A stretch of DNA of 64,000 nucleotides from Microbacterium sp. CFH 31415. Its GTDB lineage: Bacteria > Actinomycetota > Actinomycetes > Actinomycetales > Microbacteriaceae. The position numbers were made by a program, and so were the translations under genes. Below are positions 8,241 to 15,429 of this stretch, one piece after another. How positions within the stretch are numbered: position 1 is the first letter of the stretch; each line of letters starts with the position of its first letter. Where the stretch lies: the NCBI RefSeq assembly GCF_022538185.1, contig NZ_JAKYXC010000001.1, forward strand, positions 62,001 through 126,000, given 5' to 3'. The notes under the pieces are model-generated. The model saw only the letters and a list, made by a program, of their open reading frames with translations, did no database searches and was not told the origin of the DNA.

Positions 8241-8683
8241 GGGCGCGCCCCTCCCGCGACGCTCGTGCACGGCGCCGGGGATCGGATGACGAGGGCAGCG
8301 TGCTGCTCCTGACCCTCGGCTACGGCGTCCTCGCGCTCGTCGCCATCCTGGTGTGCGCCGATGCCACGAGTCTCTATCTGGCGCAGAAGCGGCTGGATTC
8401 GCTCGCGGATGCCGCGGCCCTCGCGGCCGCCGACGGCTTCGTGCTGTCCGTTGACGACGGCGAGCCCGTCGCCGAGCTGACGACGGCGCGCGTCCGCGAC
8501 CAGGCGCAGACGATGGTGGATGAGCTCGGTTCCGGGGCGACGCTGCTATCGGCCGGCACGCCCGACGGGCTCTCAGCCCGGGTGACGGTCGCCGCGACGT
8601 GGCGGCCGCCCGTCCTGACGCTCTTCGTGCCCGACGGCGTGGCGCTGGAGGCCACGGCGACGAGCCGCACCGCACTGCGCTGA
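8237..8683 (+). CDS. TadE/TadG-like Flp pilus protein
   Basis: 148 residues from ATG 8237, overlapping the previous stop (ATGA). After a basic N-terminus the DEGSVLLLTLGYGVLALVAI helix and the DATSLYLAQKRLDSLADAAA stretch identify the TadG-like family (N-terminal domain of putative Flp-pilus assembly TadE/G). It is short because the actinobacterial form lacks the von Willebrand-type extension of proteobacterial TadG. Last gene of the tad operon. No prepilin peptidase (tadV) is encoded here, so one must be supplied from elsewhere. Confidence 0.85.
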   Translation: MRARPSRDARARRRGSDDEGSVLLLTLGYGVLALVAILVCADATSLYLAQKRLDSLADAAALAAADGFVLSVDDGEPVAELTTARVRDQAQTMVDELGSGATLLSAGTPDGLSARVTVAATWRPPVLTLFVPDGVALEATATSRTALR

Positions 8684-8697
8684 CGATCGAGCACGCT

Positions 8698-9591
8698 TCA
8701 GCAGAAGGGTCCCGCGCCCTCCCATGCGGCGCCGGCCGGCTCGATGCCCTCCCGCGTGACCTGCGCCTCGATCAGGCCATAGGGGCGGTCGGCGGCGTAG
8801 AACACCTCGTTGGGGTTGTCGAGGCCGAACGGCGCGAGGTCGACGGCGAAGTGATGCTTGTTCGGGAGGGAGAATCTCATCTCCGCGATCTCGGCGTGCG
8901 CCTCGAGCACCGCGGTGCCCAGTTCGAACATCGTCGTCTGCAGCGCCGCCGAGTATCGCCGCGTGAACTCCTCCAGCAGGGTGCGCTTCACGTCGGCGTA
9001 CACGGCGTTGTAGTCGACCTCCGCGCCGGGGAGGTACCGCCAGCGGGTCGCGACGTCGGTCGCGAGGATCCGGTCGCGGGTCTCGGGGAGCGTCGTGTAA
9101 CGGTCCTTGGGGTAGCCCTCGAATCCCGATCCGGTGGTCTTCAGCAGAGTCAGGCCGTGCAGTCCGCCGAGCACGTGGCGCTGGTCCCCGTCGGCGACGA
9201 CCACGGCGGTGCGAGTCTCCTGCCCCGCCCGCACGAAGCCGTGGTCGTGCGGGTCGCCGTCGACGTGGATCCGCTGCCACGCGTAGCTCTCGGCGGTCCA
9301 CCGGCCGCCCGTGACCCACTCGAACGAGTCGGTGAAGTGGTCGGCCAGGCGCAGCAGGAATTCCTCGGGCGACCCGATCCCATCACGCGCGAAGGCGAAC
9401 ACGGTGTTCTTCTGCGTGTCGGTCGGCACGACGTGACGGTTGTCGCCGGTGAGGTGGGCGGCGGCGAAGTCACCGCGCAGCTGTGAGGTGACGCTCAGGT
9501 CTTCGATCTCGTGGCGGGGGTCGTCGCGCGTCACCTTGACGACCCGCACCTCGGCCTTTCCGTACTGATTCGCTCCCAGGATGATGCTCAT
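8698..9591 (-). CDS. pucL: Urate oxidase (uricase)
   Basis: Cofactor-free oxidase that turns urate into 5-hydroxyisourate and hydrogen peroxide. 297 residues, the normal length for the two-domain T-fold enzyme. Family features include LGANQYGKAEVRVVKV at the start, the DTQKNTVFAFAR segment with the catalytic Thr/Lys region, and LPNKHHFAVDLAPFGLDNPN near the C-terminus. It is the last gene of the minus-strand purine operon, six bases after the HIU hydrolase gene, so the three steps urate to allantoin are co-expressed. Confidence 0.96.
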   Translation of the reverse strand: MSIILGANQYGKAEVRVVKVTRDDPRHEIEDLSVTSQLRGDFAAAHLTGDNRHVVPTDTQKNTVFAFARDGIGSPEEFLLRLADHFTDSFEWVTGGRWTAESYAWQRIHVDGDPHDHGFVRAGQETRTAVVVADGDQRHVLGGLHGLTLLKTTGSGFEGYPKDRYTTLPETRDRILATDVATRWRYLPGAEVDYNAVYADVKRTLLEEFTRRYSAALQTTMFELGTAVLEAHAEIAEMRFSLPNKHHFAVDLAPFGLDNPNEVFYAADRPYGLIEAQVTREGIEPAGAAWEGAGPFC

Positions 9592-9597
9592 CGACGC

Positions 9598-9933
9598 TCA
9601 GCTTCCTCGGTAGGTGGAGTAGGCGAAGGGGCTCAGCAGCAGCGGCACATGGCAGTGCGACTCGTCGACGCGGAAGGTCAGCACCGCCTCCGGATAGAAC
9701 GTCGGTGTGCCCTGGGCGTCGAAGTACGCACCGGTGTCGAACTGCAGCCGGTAGTCGCCGGGGGCGAGTCGCTCGGGCCCGAGCTGCGACGCCCGGCCGT
9801 CGGCATCCGTCACCGCTTCTGCGATCGGCTGCCAGGCGTCGCCGTCGCGGGTGAGCAGCTGCACTGCCACGCCGCTCGCCGGCCTGCCCCGCGCCGCGTC
9901 GAGCACGTGCGTCGTGATGTGCGACACGCTCAT
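9598..9933 (-). CDS. uraH: 5-Hydroxyisourate hydrolase (transthyretin-like)
   Basis: Hydrolyses 5-hydroxyisourate to OHCU, the second step of urate breakdown. 111 residues. The signatures are SHITTHVLDAARGRPASGV at the N-terminus with the active-site His, an Arg within the central strands, and the C-terminal family tetrapeptide YRGS (AYSTYRGS). The ATG overlaps the stop of the OHCU decarboxylase gene upstream (ATGA), indicating coupled translation. Confidence 0.96.
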   Translation of the reverse strand: MSVSHITTHVLDAARGRPASGVAVQLLTRDGDAWQPIAEAVTDADGRASQLGPERLAPGDYRLQFDTGAYFDAQGTPTFYPEAVLTFRVDESHCHVPLLLSPFAYSTYRGS

Positions 9934-10427
9934 GGCTGCACCATCCCCTCCAGTCGCAGCAGCGCGATCTCGCGCAGCTGTTCTCCCACGACCGCCGCTT
10001 CGGCATCGGGGTCGTTCTCCAGGCGCGTGCGCAGCGCGGCCAGGATCTCGGGCGCCCCCCGCCCGGCGGCACGGATGAGGAACACCCGCCCGAACCGCTC
10101 CTCGTATGCGCGATTGCCGCCTTGCAGCGCGCGTTGCACGTCGACGTCGGCGGGGTCGACCGCCGCCTGCTCCGCCCGCGACAGCGTCGCCTCGCGACTG
10201 TCGCCCCGCGCGCGCTCGCCGATGCGCGGATGGTGCGCGAGCGCCGCCTCGACCTCGTCCGGCGTGAACGGGTCGGCCGCGCGCGCCGCCTCGGCGAGCA
10301 GCTCATCGACCGACGCGTACGGCCGGCGATCGGCCACCTGCTCGCACCAGCGCGTCACATCGGCGCACGTGCGCAGCGCGGCGATCGCGTCGGCGCGGTC
10401 GGCCCGGTTGAACTCCTCACGCCGCAT
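9930..10427 (-). CDS. uraD: OHCU decarboxylase
   Basis: Decarboxylates 2-oxo-4-hydroxy-4-carboxy-5-ureidoimidazoline to S-allantoin, the third step. 165 residues, all-helical family. The catalytic region HPRIGERARGDSREATLSRAEQ contains the conserved His-Pro-Arg-x-Gly, and the C-terminal half has NRAYEERFGRVFLIRAAGR, conserved in the family. It overlaps the allantoinase gene by 11 bases at its 5' end and the uraH gene by four bases at its 3' end. Confidence 0.95.
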   Translation of the reverse strand: MRREEFNRADRADAIAALRTCADVTRWCEQVADRRPYASVDELLAEAARAADPFTPDEVEAALAHHPRIGERARGDSREATLSRAEQAAVDPADVDVQRALQGGNRAYEERFGRVFLIRAAGRGAPEILAALRTRLENDPDAEAAVVGEQLREIALLRLEGMVQP

Positions 10428-11766
10428 GCGCCGCCTCCGTCCGACGCGTGAGCAGGCGCCCGCGTGGAACCTCGCGGTCGATGCGCACGCCCGCGAGGTA
10501 CGCGGCCCGCACGACGCCGGTCAGTTCGCGGCCGTCGTACGGGCAGATCGGATGCCGGTGCTCGAGCGACCTCGCATCGACGGCGAATGTCTCGTCCGGC
10601 GCGAACACGGCGAAGTCGGCGGCTGCTCCGACCGCGATCCTGCCTTTGCCGGTCAGGCCGACGCGTGCCGCGGGACCCTCGGCCATGAGCGTGACCACCC
10701 GCTCCAGCTCGAAACCGCGCTGCCGTGCCTCGGTCCACACCAGCGGCAGCCCGAGCTGCAGCGAGGCGATCCCGCCCCACGCGAGCTCGAAGTCGCCGTC
10801 GCCGGCCGACTTCAGTTCGGGGGTGCTGGGGGAGTGGTCCGAGACGATGACGTCGATCGCGCTCGCGGCGAGACCCTTCCACAGCGCATCCCGGTTGGCG
10901 GCGTCACGGATCGGCGGGCAACATTTGCACACGGTGGCTCCGGTCGCGATCTCTTCCGCGGTGAGGGTGAGGTAGTGCGGGCAGGTCTCCACGGTCAGAT
11001 CGACACCGCGCCGCCGCGCCTTCGCGATGCGGTCGAGCGAGCCCGCGTTGCTCAGGTGCAGGATGTGGGCTGCCGCGCCGGTCGCCTCGGCGAAGCGGAT
11101 GACGTCGGCGATCGCGGTGTCTTCGGCTTCGCCCGGCCTCGAGGCGAGGAAGTCGGCGTACTCGCGACCACCTCGGTGCGGTGCCGCCTCGATCGTGTGC
11201 GCGTCTTCGGCGTGCACGATCAGCAAGGATCCGAGCTCGGCGACGACCGCCATCGCCTCGCCCATCTCTTCAGGGGTGACGGCGGGGAACTCCTCGACGC
11301 CCGACGGCGTGAGGAAGCACTTGAAGCCGAACACGCCGGCCTCTGCGAGCGGGCGCAGCTCGGCGAGGCTGCCGGGCACGACGCCGCCCCAGAAGCCGAC
11401 ATCTACGTGGACTCTGCCCTCGGCCGCCGAGCGCTTCTCGGCGAGGGCTGCGACCGACAGCGTGGGCGGGATGCTGTTGAGCGGCATGTCGACGATCGTC
11501 GTCACCCCGCCGGCGGCTGCGGCGCGGGTGGCCGACTCGAAGCCCTCCCACTCGGTGCGTCCCGGCTCGTTCACGTGCACGTGCGTGTCGACGAGCCCGG
11601 GCAGCAGCACCTCGTCGTCGCGCAGTTCGGTGAGGGACGCGGTATGCGTCACCGTTCCGTATTCGGCGACGCGCGCCACGACTCCGCCGCACACGCCTAC
11701 ATCGGCCGGACGGAACGCGCCGTCGACGAGTACGCGTGCCGCGCGGAAGACCGTGTCGAACGCCAC
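10417..11766 (-). CDS. allB: Allantoinase
   Basis: Metal-dependent amidohydrolase opening the allantoin ring to allantoate. 449 residues. GTG start. Metal ligands are visible in LLPGLVDTHVHVNEPGRTEW (HxH), in GFKCFLTPSG (carbamylated Lys), in IVHAEDAH, in HILHLSNAGS and in the late Asp of VSDHSPST. The family also includes dihydroorotase and hydantoinase, but the gene context makes allantoinase the clear choice. One base separates it from the allE gene upstream. Confidence 0.95.
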   Translation of the reverse strand: MAFDTVFRAARVLVDGAFRPADVGVCGGVVARVAEYGTVTHTASLTELRDDEVLLPGLVDTHVHVNEPGRTEWEGFESATRAAAAGGVTTIVDMPLNSIPPTLSVAALAEKRSAAEGRVHVDVGFWGGVVPGSLAELRPLAEAGVFGFKCFLTPSGVEEFPAVTPEEMGEAMAVVAELGSLLIVHAEDAHTIEAAPHRGGREYADFLASRPGEAEDTAIADVIRFAEATGAAAHILHLSNAGSLDRIAKARRRGVDLTVETCPHYLTLTAEEIATGATVCKCCPPIRDAANRDALWKGLAASAIDVIVSDHSPSTPELKSAGDGDFELAWGGIASLQLGLPLVWTEARQRGFELERVVTLMAEGPAARVGLTGKGRIAVGAAADFAVFAPDETFAVDARSLEHRHPICPYDGRELTGVVRAAYLAGVRIDREVPRGRLLTRRTEAAHAA

Positions 11767-11767
11767 G

Positions 11768-12583
11768 TCAGGCCCCGGTCAGGCGGATCTGTCGGTTCAC
11801 GTCCTTGTACAGCAGGTAGCGGAACGGGCCCGGCCCGCCCGCGTAGCAGGCCTGAGGGCAGAAGGCGCGCAGCCACAGGTAGTCGCCCGCCTCGACCTCG
11901 ACCCAATCGCCGTTGAGCCGGTACACGCCCTTGCCCTCGAGCACGAACAGGCCGTGCTCCATCACGTGCGTCTCGGCGAAGGGGATCGATCCGCCCGGCT
12001 GGAACGTCACGATGTTGACGTGCATGTCGTGCGCGAGGTCGCCGGGGTCGACGAACCGGGTCGTCGCCCACGCGCCTTCTGTGTCGGGCATCGGCTCGGG
12101 TGCGACGTCCTGATCCCGGGTGACGAAGGATGCCGCGGCATGGCCTTCGACCGGCTCGTACGCTTTGCGGATCCAGTGGAAGCTCGTCAGCGCGGCGCCG
12201 TCGTTCGCGAGGGACCACTCCTCGCCCGCCGCGAGGTAGGCGTAGCCGCCCGGTTCGAGCACATGGCGCCGGCCGGCGAGCGCGAGGGTGAGGCTGCCGG
12301 ACGTGACGAAGATCACGCTCTCGACGCCCGCCTCCTGCTCGGGGCGCTCGGCGCCGCCTCCCGCGCCGATCTCTACGATGAGCTGCGAGAACGTGGTCGA
12401 GAATCCCGCGATCGGCCGGGCGAGGATCCAGGCGCGCGCGGCGGTGAACCCCGGCAGGTTGCTCGTGACGATGTCGCGCAGCACACCCTTCGGGATGACC
12501 GTGTAGGCCGCCGTGACGATCGCTCGATCGGTGAGCAGCTCGGTCTGGTCGGGCAGGCCGCCCGACGGGGTGAAGTAGCTCAT
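11768..12583 (-). CDS. allE: (S)-Ureidoglycine aminohydrolase, bicupin
   Basis: Manganese bicupin that releases ammonia from (S)-ureidoglycine to give (S)-ureidoglycolate. 271 residues with two cupin domains: one around GVESVIFVTSGSLTLALAG, and a second around MEHGLFVLEGKGVYRLNG holding the metal-binding His/Glu set (SIPFAETHVMEHGLF). Ureidoglycine is produced by allantoate amidohydrolase, which is not in this window and must be encoded elsewhere. The start overlaps the stop of the DUF6986 gene by four bases. Confidence 0.93.
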   Translation of the reverse strand: MSYFTPSGGLPDQTELLTDRAIVTAAYTVIPKGVLRDIVTSNLPGFTAARAWILARPIAGFSTTFSQLIVEIGAGGGAERPEQEAGVESVIFVTSGSLTLALAGRRHVLEPGGYAYLAAGEEWSLANDGAALTSFHWIRKAYEPVEGHAAASFVTRDQDVAPEPMPDTEGAWATTRFVDPGDLAHDMHVNIVTFQPGGSIPFAETHVMEHGLFVLEGKGVYRLNGDWVEVEAGDYLWLRAFCPQACYAGGPGPFRYLLYKDVNRQIRLTGA

Positions 12584-13863
12584 GCGGACTCCTCAGCCGG
12601 GGGAGCGGAACGGGTGGGGTGGGCGAGTGCGGTGAGCGTGTCGTGGCCGATGCCCAGGTCGGCGGTGATCTCGACGGGGTCGATTGCGCCGCACTGGAGG
12701 CCGCGGTGCAGGAACCACGCCAGCGCCCGTGCGGTGGCGGGCTCGTCGAGCACCGTGCCCGCACGGCTGTTCAGGTACGCGCCCAGCCGGGTGGCGGCAT
12801 CCGGATATCCCTCCCGGAAGAACGCGTACGTCGCGAGATACCGGGTCAGCAGCTGGTGGGGGTGGAGGTCCCAGCCCTGGAAGATCCCGCGCTCGAGGGC
12901 ACGACGCACGAGTCGGGCGTGCATAACCCACGCATCGAGGGCGCCGTCGCCGACCGGCAGGATGTTGGTCGAGCCGTCGGAGAGCCGGATGCCGGTGCCC
13001 GCGACCGCGAGCTGCATGAGGTCTTTCGCCAGGTCGGCGGCGGGGTGCTCGAGCGACTGGTGGCGGGCCGCGATGCCGAGCGCGGCGGTGTAGTCGTAGG
13101 TGCCGAAGTGCAGCGAGGTGACCCGGCCGTCGCCCGCGACCGGCAGTTGCGCGAGCGGCACGCGCCCGTCGCGACCGAGCACTACCTGGGGCGTCTCGAT
13201 CTGCACCTCGAAGCGCAGCGTGCGCTCCGGCAGGCCGTGCGCGCGCTCGAGAGCCGCGGCGACCATGACCATCGCGTCGACCTGCGCGATCGCCGACACC
13301 TTGGGAAGCGTCAGCATGAGGTTCTCCGGCAGCCCGCCGAGCTCGACGAGGGTGCCGATGAACAGATCGAGCGTGCGCAGGCCGCGGGCCCGCGTCGACT
13401 GCTCGAGACTCTTGAAGCGGATGCCGGTGAACGGCGTCGCCGTGCCGGCTTCGAGCGCCTCGGCCACACGCCGCGCGGCTTCGACCGCATCGGCGTCTTC
13501 GACGTCGTCGCCGCGATCTCCGTAGCCGTCCTCGAAGTCCAGCCGGAGGTCTTCGATCGGCTCGCGCTGCAGCTTCGCGTGGACGCGGGGCGCGACGTCG
13601 CGGGCGAACGACGGGTCCAGGCCGATGCGTTCCGCCAGCGCGGCCAGACCGCCGGCGTCCGCGGCGGCGGACAGCGCCGCGGCGCCCCACGCCGAGAGCA
13701 GCGTCGGCGTCATGCGGTCGGCGGGGACGTACACCGTATGCACGGGCTGGCGCGAGCCGTCGTCGCCCGGGTAGGCCGTGCGCAGCACATCGTCGGTCGC
13801 GTGCAGCGAGGCGTCGACGTGATCGAGCACCGCAGGCGTGAGCGCGCGGCGGGGCTGGCTCAT
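12580..13863 (-). CDS. DUF6986 aldolase/citrate-lyase-like protein of the purine operon
   Basis: 427 residues and the first gene of the purine operon. ATG with AAGGAGG nine bases upstream. It resembles the HpcH/HpaI-CitE TIM-barrel group: RLDFEDGYGDRGDD offers acidic metal ligands, RFEVQIETPQVV and LHFGTYDYTAALGI fit barrel strands, and a catalytic Arg may lie in the GIRFKSLEQ stretch. Such proteins are annotated only as aldolase or DUF6986. Tight coupling to allE suggests it acts on a C2 product such as glyoxylate or ureidoglycolate; this is inference, with no direct evidence in the sequence. Confidence 0.8.
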   Translation of the reverse strand: MSQPRRALTPAVLDHVDASLHATDDVLRTAYPGDDGSRQPVHTVYVPADRMTPTLLSAWGAAALSAAADAGGLAALAERIGLDPSFARDVAPRVHAKLQREPIEDLRLDFEDGYGDRGDDVEDADAVEAARRVAEALEAGTATPFTGIRFKSLEQSTRARGLRTLDLFIGTLVELGGLPENLMLTLPKVSAIAQVDAMVMVAAALERAHGLPERTLRFEVQIETPQVVLGRDGRVPLAQLPVAGDGRVTSLHFGTYDYTAALGIAARHQSLEHPAADLAKDLMQLAVAGTGIRLSDGSTNILPVGDGALDAWVMHARLVRRALERGIFQGWDLHPHQLLTRYLATYAFFREGYPDAATRLGAYLNSRAGTVLDEPATARALAWFLHRGLQCGAIDPVEITADLGIGHDTLTALAHPTRSAPPAEESA

Positions 13864-13968
13864 CGGCGGTGCCTCCTTCGGCGGCCGGCCTTCGTGGTTC
13901 CCTCATCGTGGCGCACGCGAGGGGCGATCGCCACAGTGCGGACGTACAATCGCGCAAGAGGAGCTCAC
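13864..13968. promoter_or_regulatory. Divergent promoter region of the purine operon and xdhABC
   Basis: On the plus strand TACAAT (13945-13950) is a good -10 box; a start point near 13957 would leave a leader just long enough for the AGAGGAG ribosome site of xdhA. No -35 hexamer is clear. TGGCG (from 13911) and CGCCA (to 13934) make a loose dyad. The shared region suggests common control of uric acid and xanthine oxidation, but no PucR-type regulator gene is in the window. Confidence 0.45.
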
Positions 13969-15429
13969 TTGGCTGACAACGTCGTTACCGTGAATGGGAT
14001 CCGCCGGCCGCTGGACGGCGTGCCGGTGAACACGAACGCGCTCGATTGGCTGCGCTCCGTCGGGCTGACGGGGAGCAAGGAAGGCTGCGCCGAGGGCGAG
14101 TGCGGCGCATGCGCGATGCTCGTGCTCGGCCCCGACGGCGACGATCGGTCGGCGTGGGTGCCCGTCAACTCGTGCCTCGTGCCCGTTCACTCTCTCGACG
14201 GCCAGGAGGTCGTGACCGCCGAGGGGCTCGGCACTCCCGACGCGCTGCACCCCGTGCAGGAGCGCATGGCCGAAGCCGGCGGCTCGCAGTGCGGCTACTG
14301 CACTCCCGGCTTCGTGTGCAGCATGGCGGCGGAGTTCTATCGCGCCGACCGGGAGCCGGCGACGACCGCTGGCGGCGAGCACGATCACGAGCACGGCCCG
14401 AACGGGTTCGACCTGCACGCGCTGAGCGGCAACCTGTGCCGCTGCACGGGTTACCGGCCCATCCGCGACGCCGCTCATGCGCTCGGGATGCCGGAACCCG
14501 CCGACCCGCTCGCGGAGCGCCGCGCTCGGCCTGCGCCGGAGCCGATGGCCGTCGATGTCGCGGTCGACGGCTCGCGCTTCGTACGCCCTGCCGGGCTGGA
14601 CGAGACGCTCCAGCTGCTGCGCGACGAGCCCGACGCGACCGTCGTCGCCGGCGCCACGGACTGGGGCGTCGAAGTCAACTTGCGCGGCCGGCGCGCCGCG
14701 CTCGCCATCGTGATCGACCGCCTCCCCGAGCTGCGCACGCTGTCGGTCGCCGACGACGCGATCGAGCTCGGCGCGGCGCTGACGCTGTCCGAGATCGAGC
14801 ATGGATTGGACGGCCGGGTTCCCCTGCTGGCCGAGCTCGTCCCGCAGTTCGCGTCGCGCCTCATCCGCAATCGCGCCACGATCGGCGGGAACCTGGGGAC
14901 GGCCTCTCCGATCGGCGACGCGGCTCCGGCGCTTCTCGCCCTCGACGCGCGTGTCGTGCTGACCTCGGTCGACGGCGACCGCGAGGTCGAGCTCGCCGAG
15001 TACTTCACGGGCTACCGCGAGACGGTGCGGCGCTCGGACGAGCTCATCCGCGCCGTCCGCATACCACTGCCGCTCGCGCCGATGACCGCCTTCCACAAGA
15101 TCGCGAAGCGGCGGTTCGACGACATCTCCAGCGTGGCGATCGCATTCGCCCTCGACCTCGATGACGGAGTCGTCACAGCTGCCCGCATCGGCCTGGGCGG
15201 GGTGGCCGCGACGCCGTTGCGCGCGCGTGCGACGGAGCAGCGGCTCGTCGGCGAGCCGTGGGACATCGCCACCGTGCGCGCCGCCTCGGCCGTGCTCGGG
15301 TCGGAGGGCACACCGGTGTCGGACCACCGCGCGAGCGCGGACTACCGCGCCATGATGCTGGGCAACTCGCTCCTGAAGCTCTACGCCGCCACCGCCGGTG
15401 ACCTCGAGCCGGAGGAGGCGACAGCATGA
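13969..15429 (+). CDS. xdhA: Xanthine dehydrogenase small subunit (2Fe-2S and FAD domains)
   Basis: Electron-transfer subunit of xanthine dehydrogenase, 486 residues. A first 2Fe-2S cluster is bound by C40, C45 and C48 (GCAEGECGAC) and a later Cys. A second helical 2Fe-2S domain has GSQCGYCTPGF and LCRCTGYRPIRDA. A His-rich loop with EHDHEHG sits between the two halves of that domain. From about residue 190 comes the FAD-binding domain with VVAGATDWG and TIGGNLGTASPIGDAAPALL. The start is a TTG, chosen because AGAGGAG precedes it by six bases; GTG 13936 would lie upstream of the likely -10 box. It overlaps xdhB by four bases. Confidence 0.93.
   Translation: MADNVVTVNGIRRPLDGVPVNTNALDWLRSVGLTGSKEGCAEGECGACAMLVLGPDGDDRSAWVPVNSCLVPVHSLDGQEVVTAEGLGTPDALHPVQERMAEAGGSQCGYCTPGFVCSMAAEFYRADREPATTAGGEHDHEHGPNGFDLHALSGNLCRCTGYRPIRDAAHALGMPEPADPLAERRARPAPEPMAVDVAVDGSRFVRPAGLDETLQLLRDEPDATVVAGATDWGVEVNLRGRRAALAIVIDRLPELRTLSVADDAIELGAALTLSEIEHGLDGRVPLLAELVPQFASRLIRNRATIGGNLGTASPIGDAAPALLALDARVVLTSVDGDREVELAEYFTGYRETVRRSDELIRAVRIPLPLAPMTAFHKIAKRRFDDISSVAIAFALDLDDGVVTAARIGLGGVAATPLRARATEQRLVGEPWDIATVRAASAVLGSEGTPVSDHRASADYRAMMLGNSLLKLYAATAGDLEPEEATA

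Noticed and set aside
12619..13968. Long 5' extension of the xdhA frame
   Set aside because: It runs antisense through the DUF6986 gene; a TTG with a good ribosome site and the normal XdhA N-terminus is at 13969.
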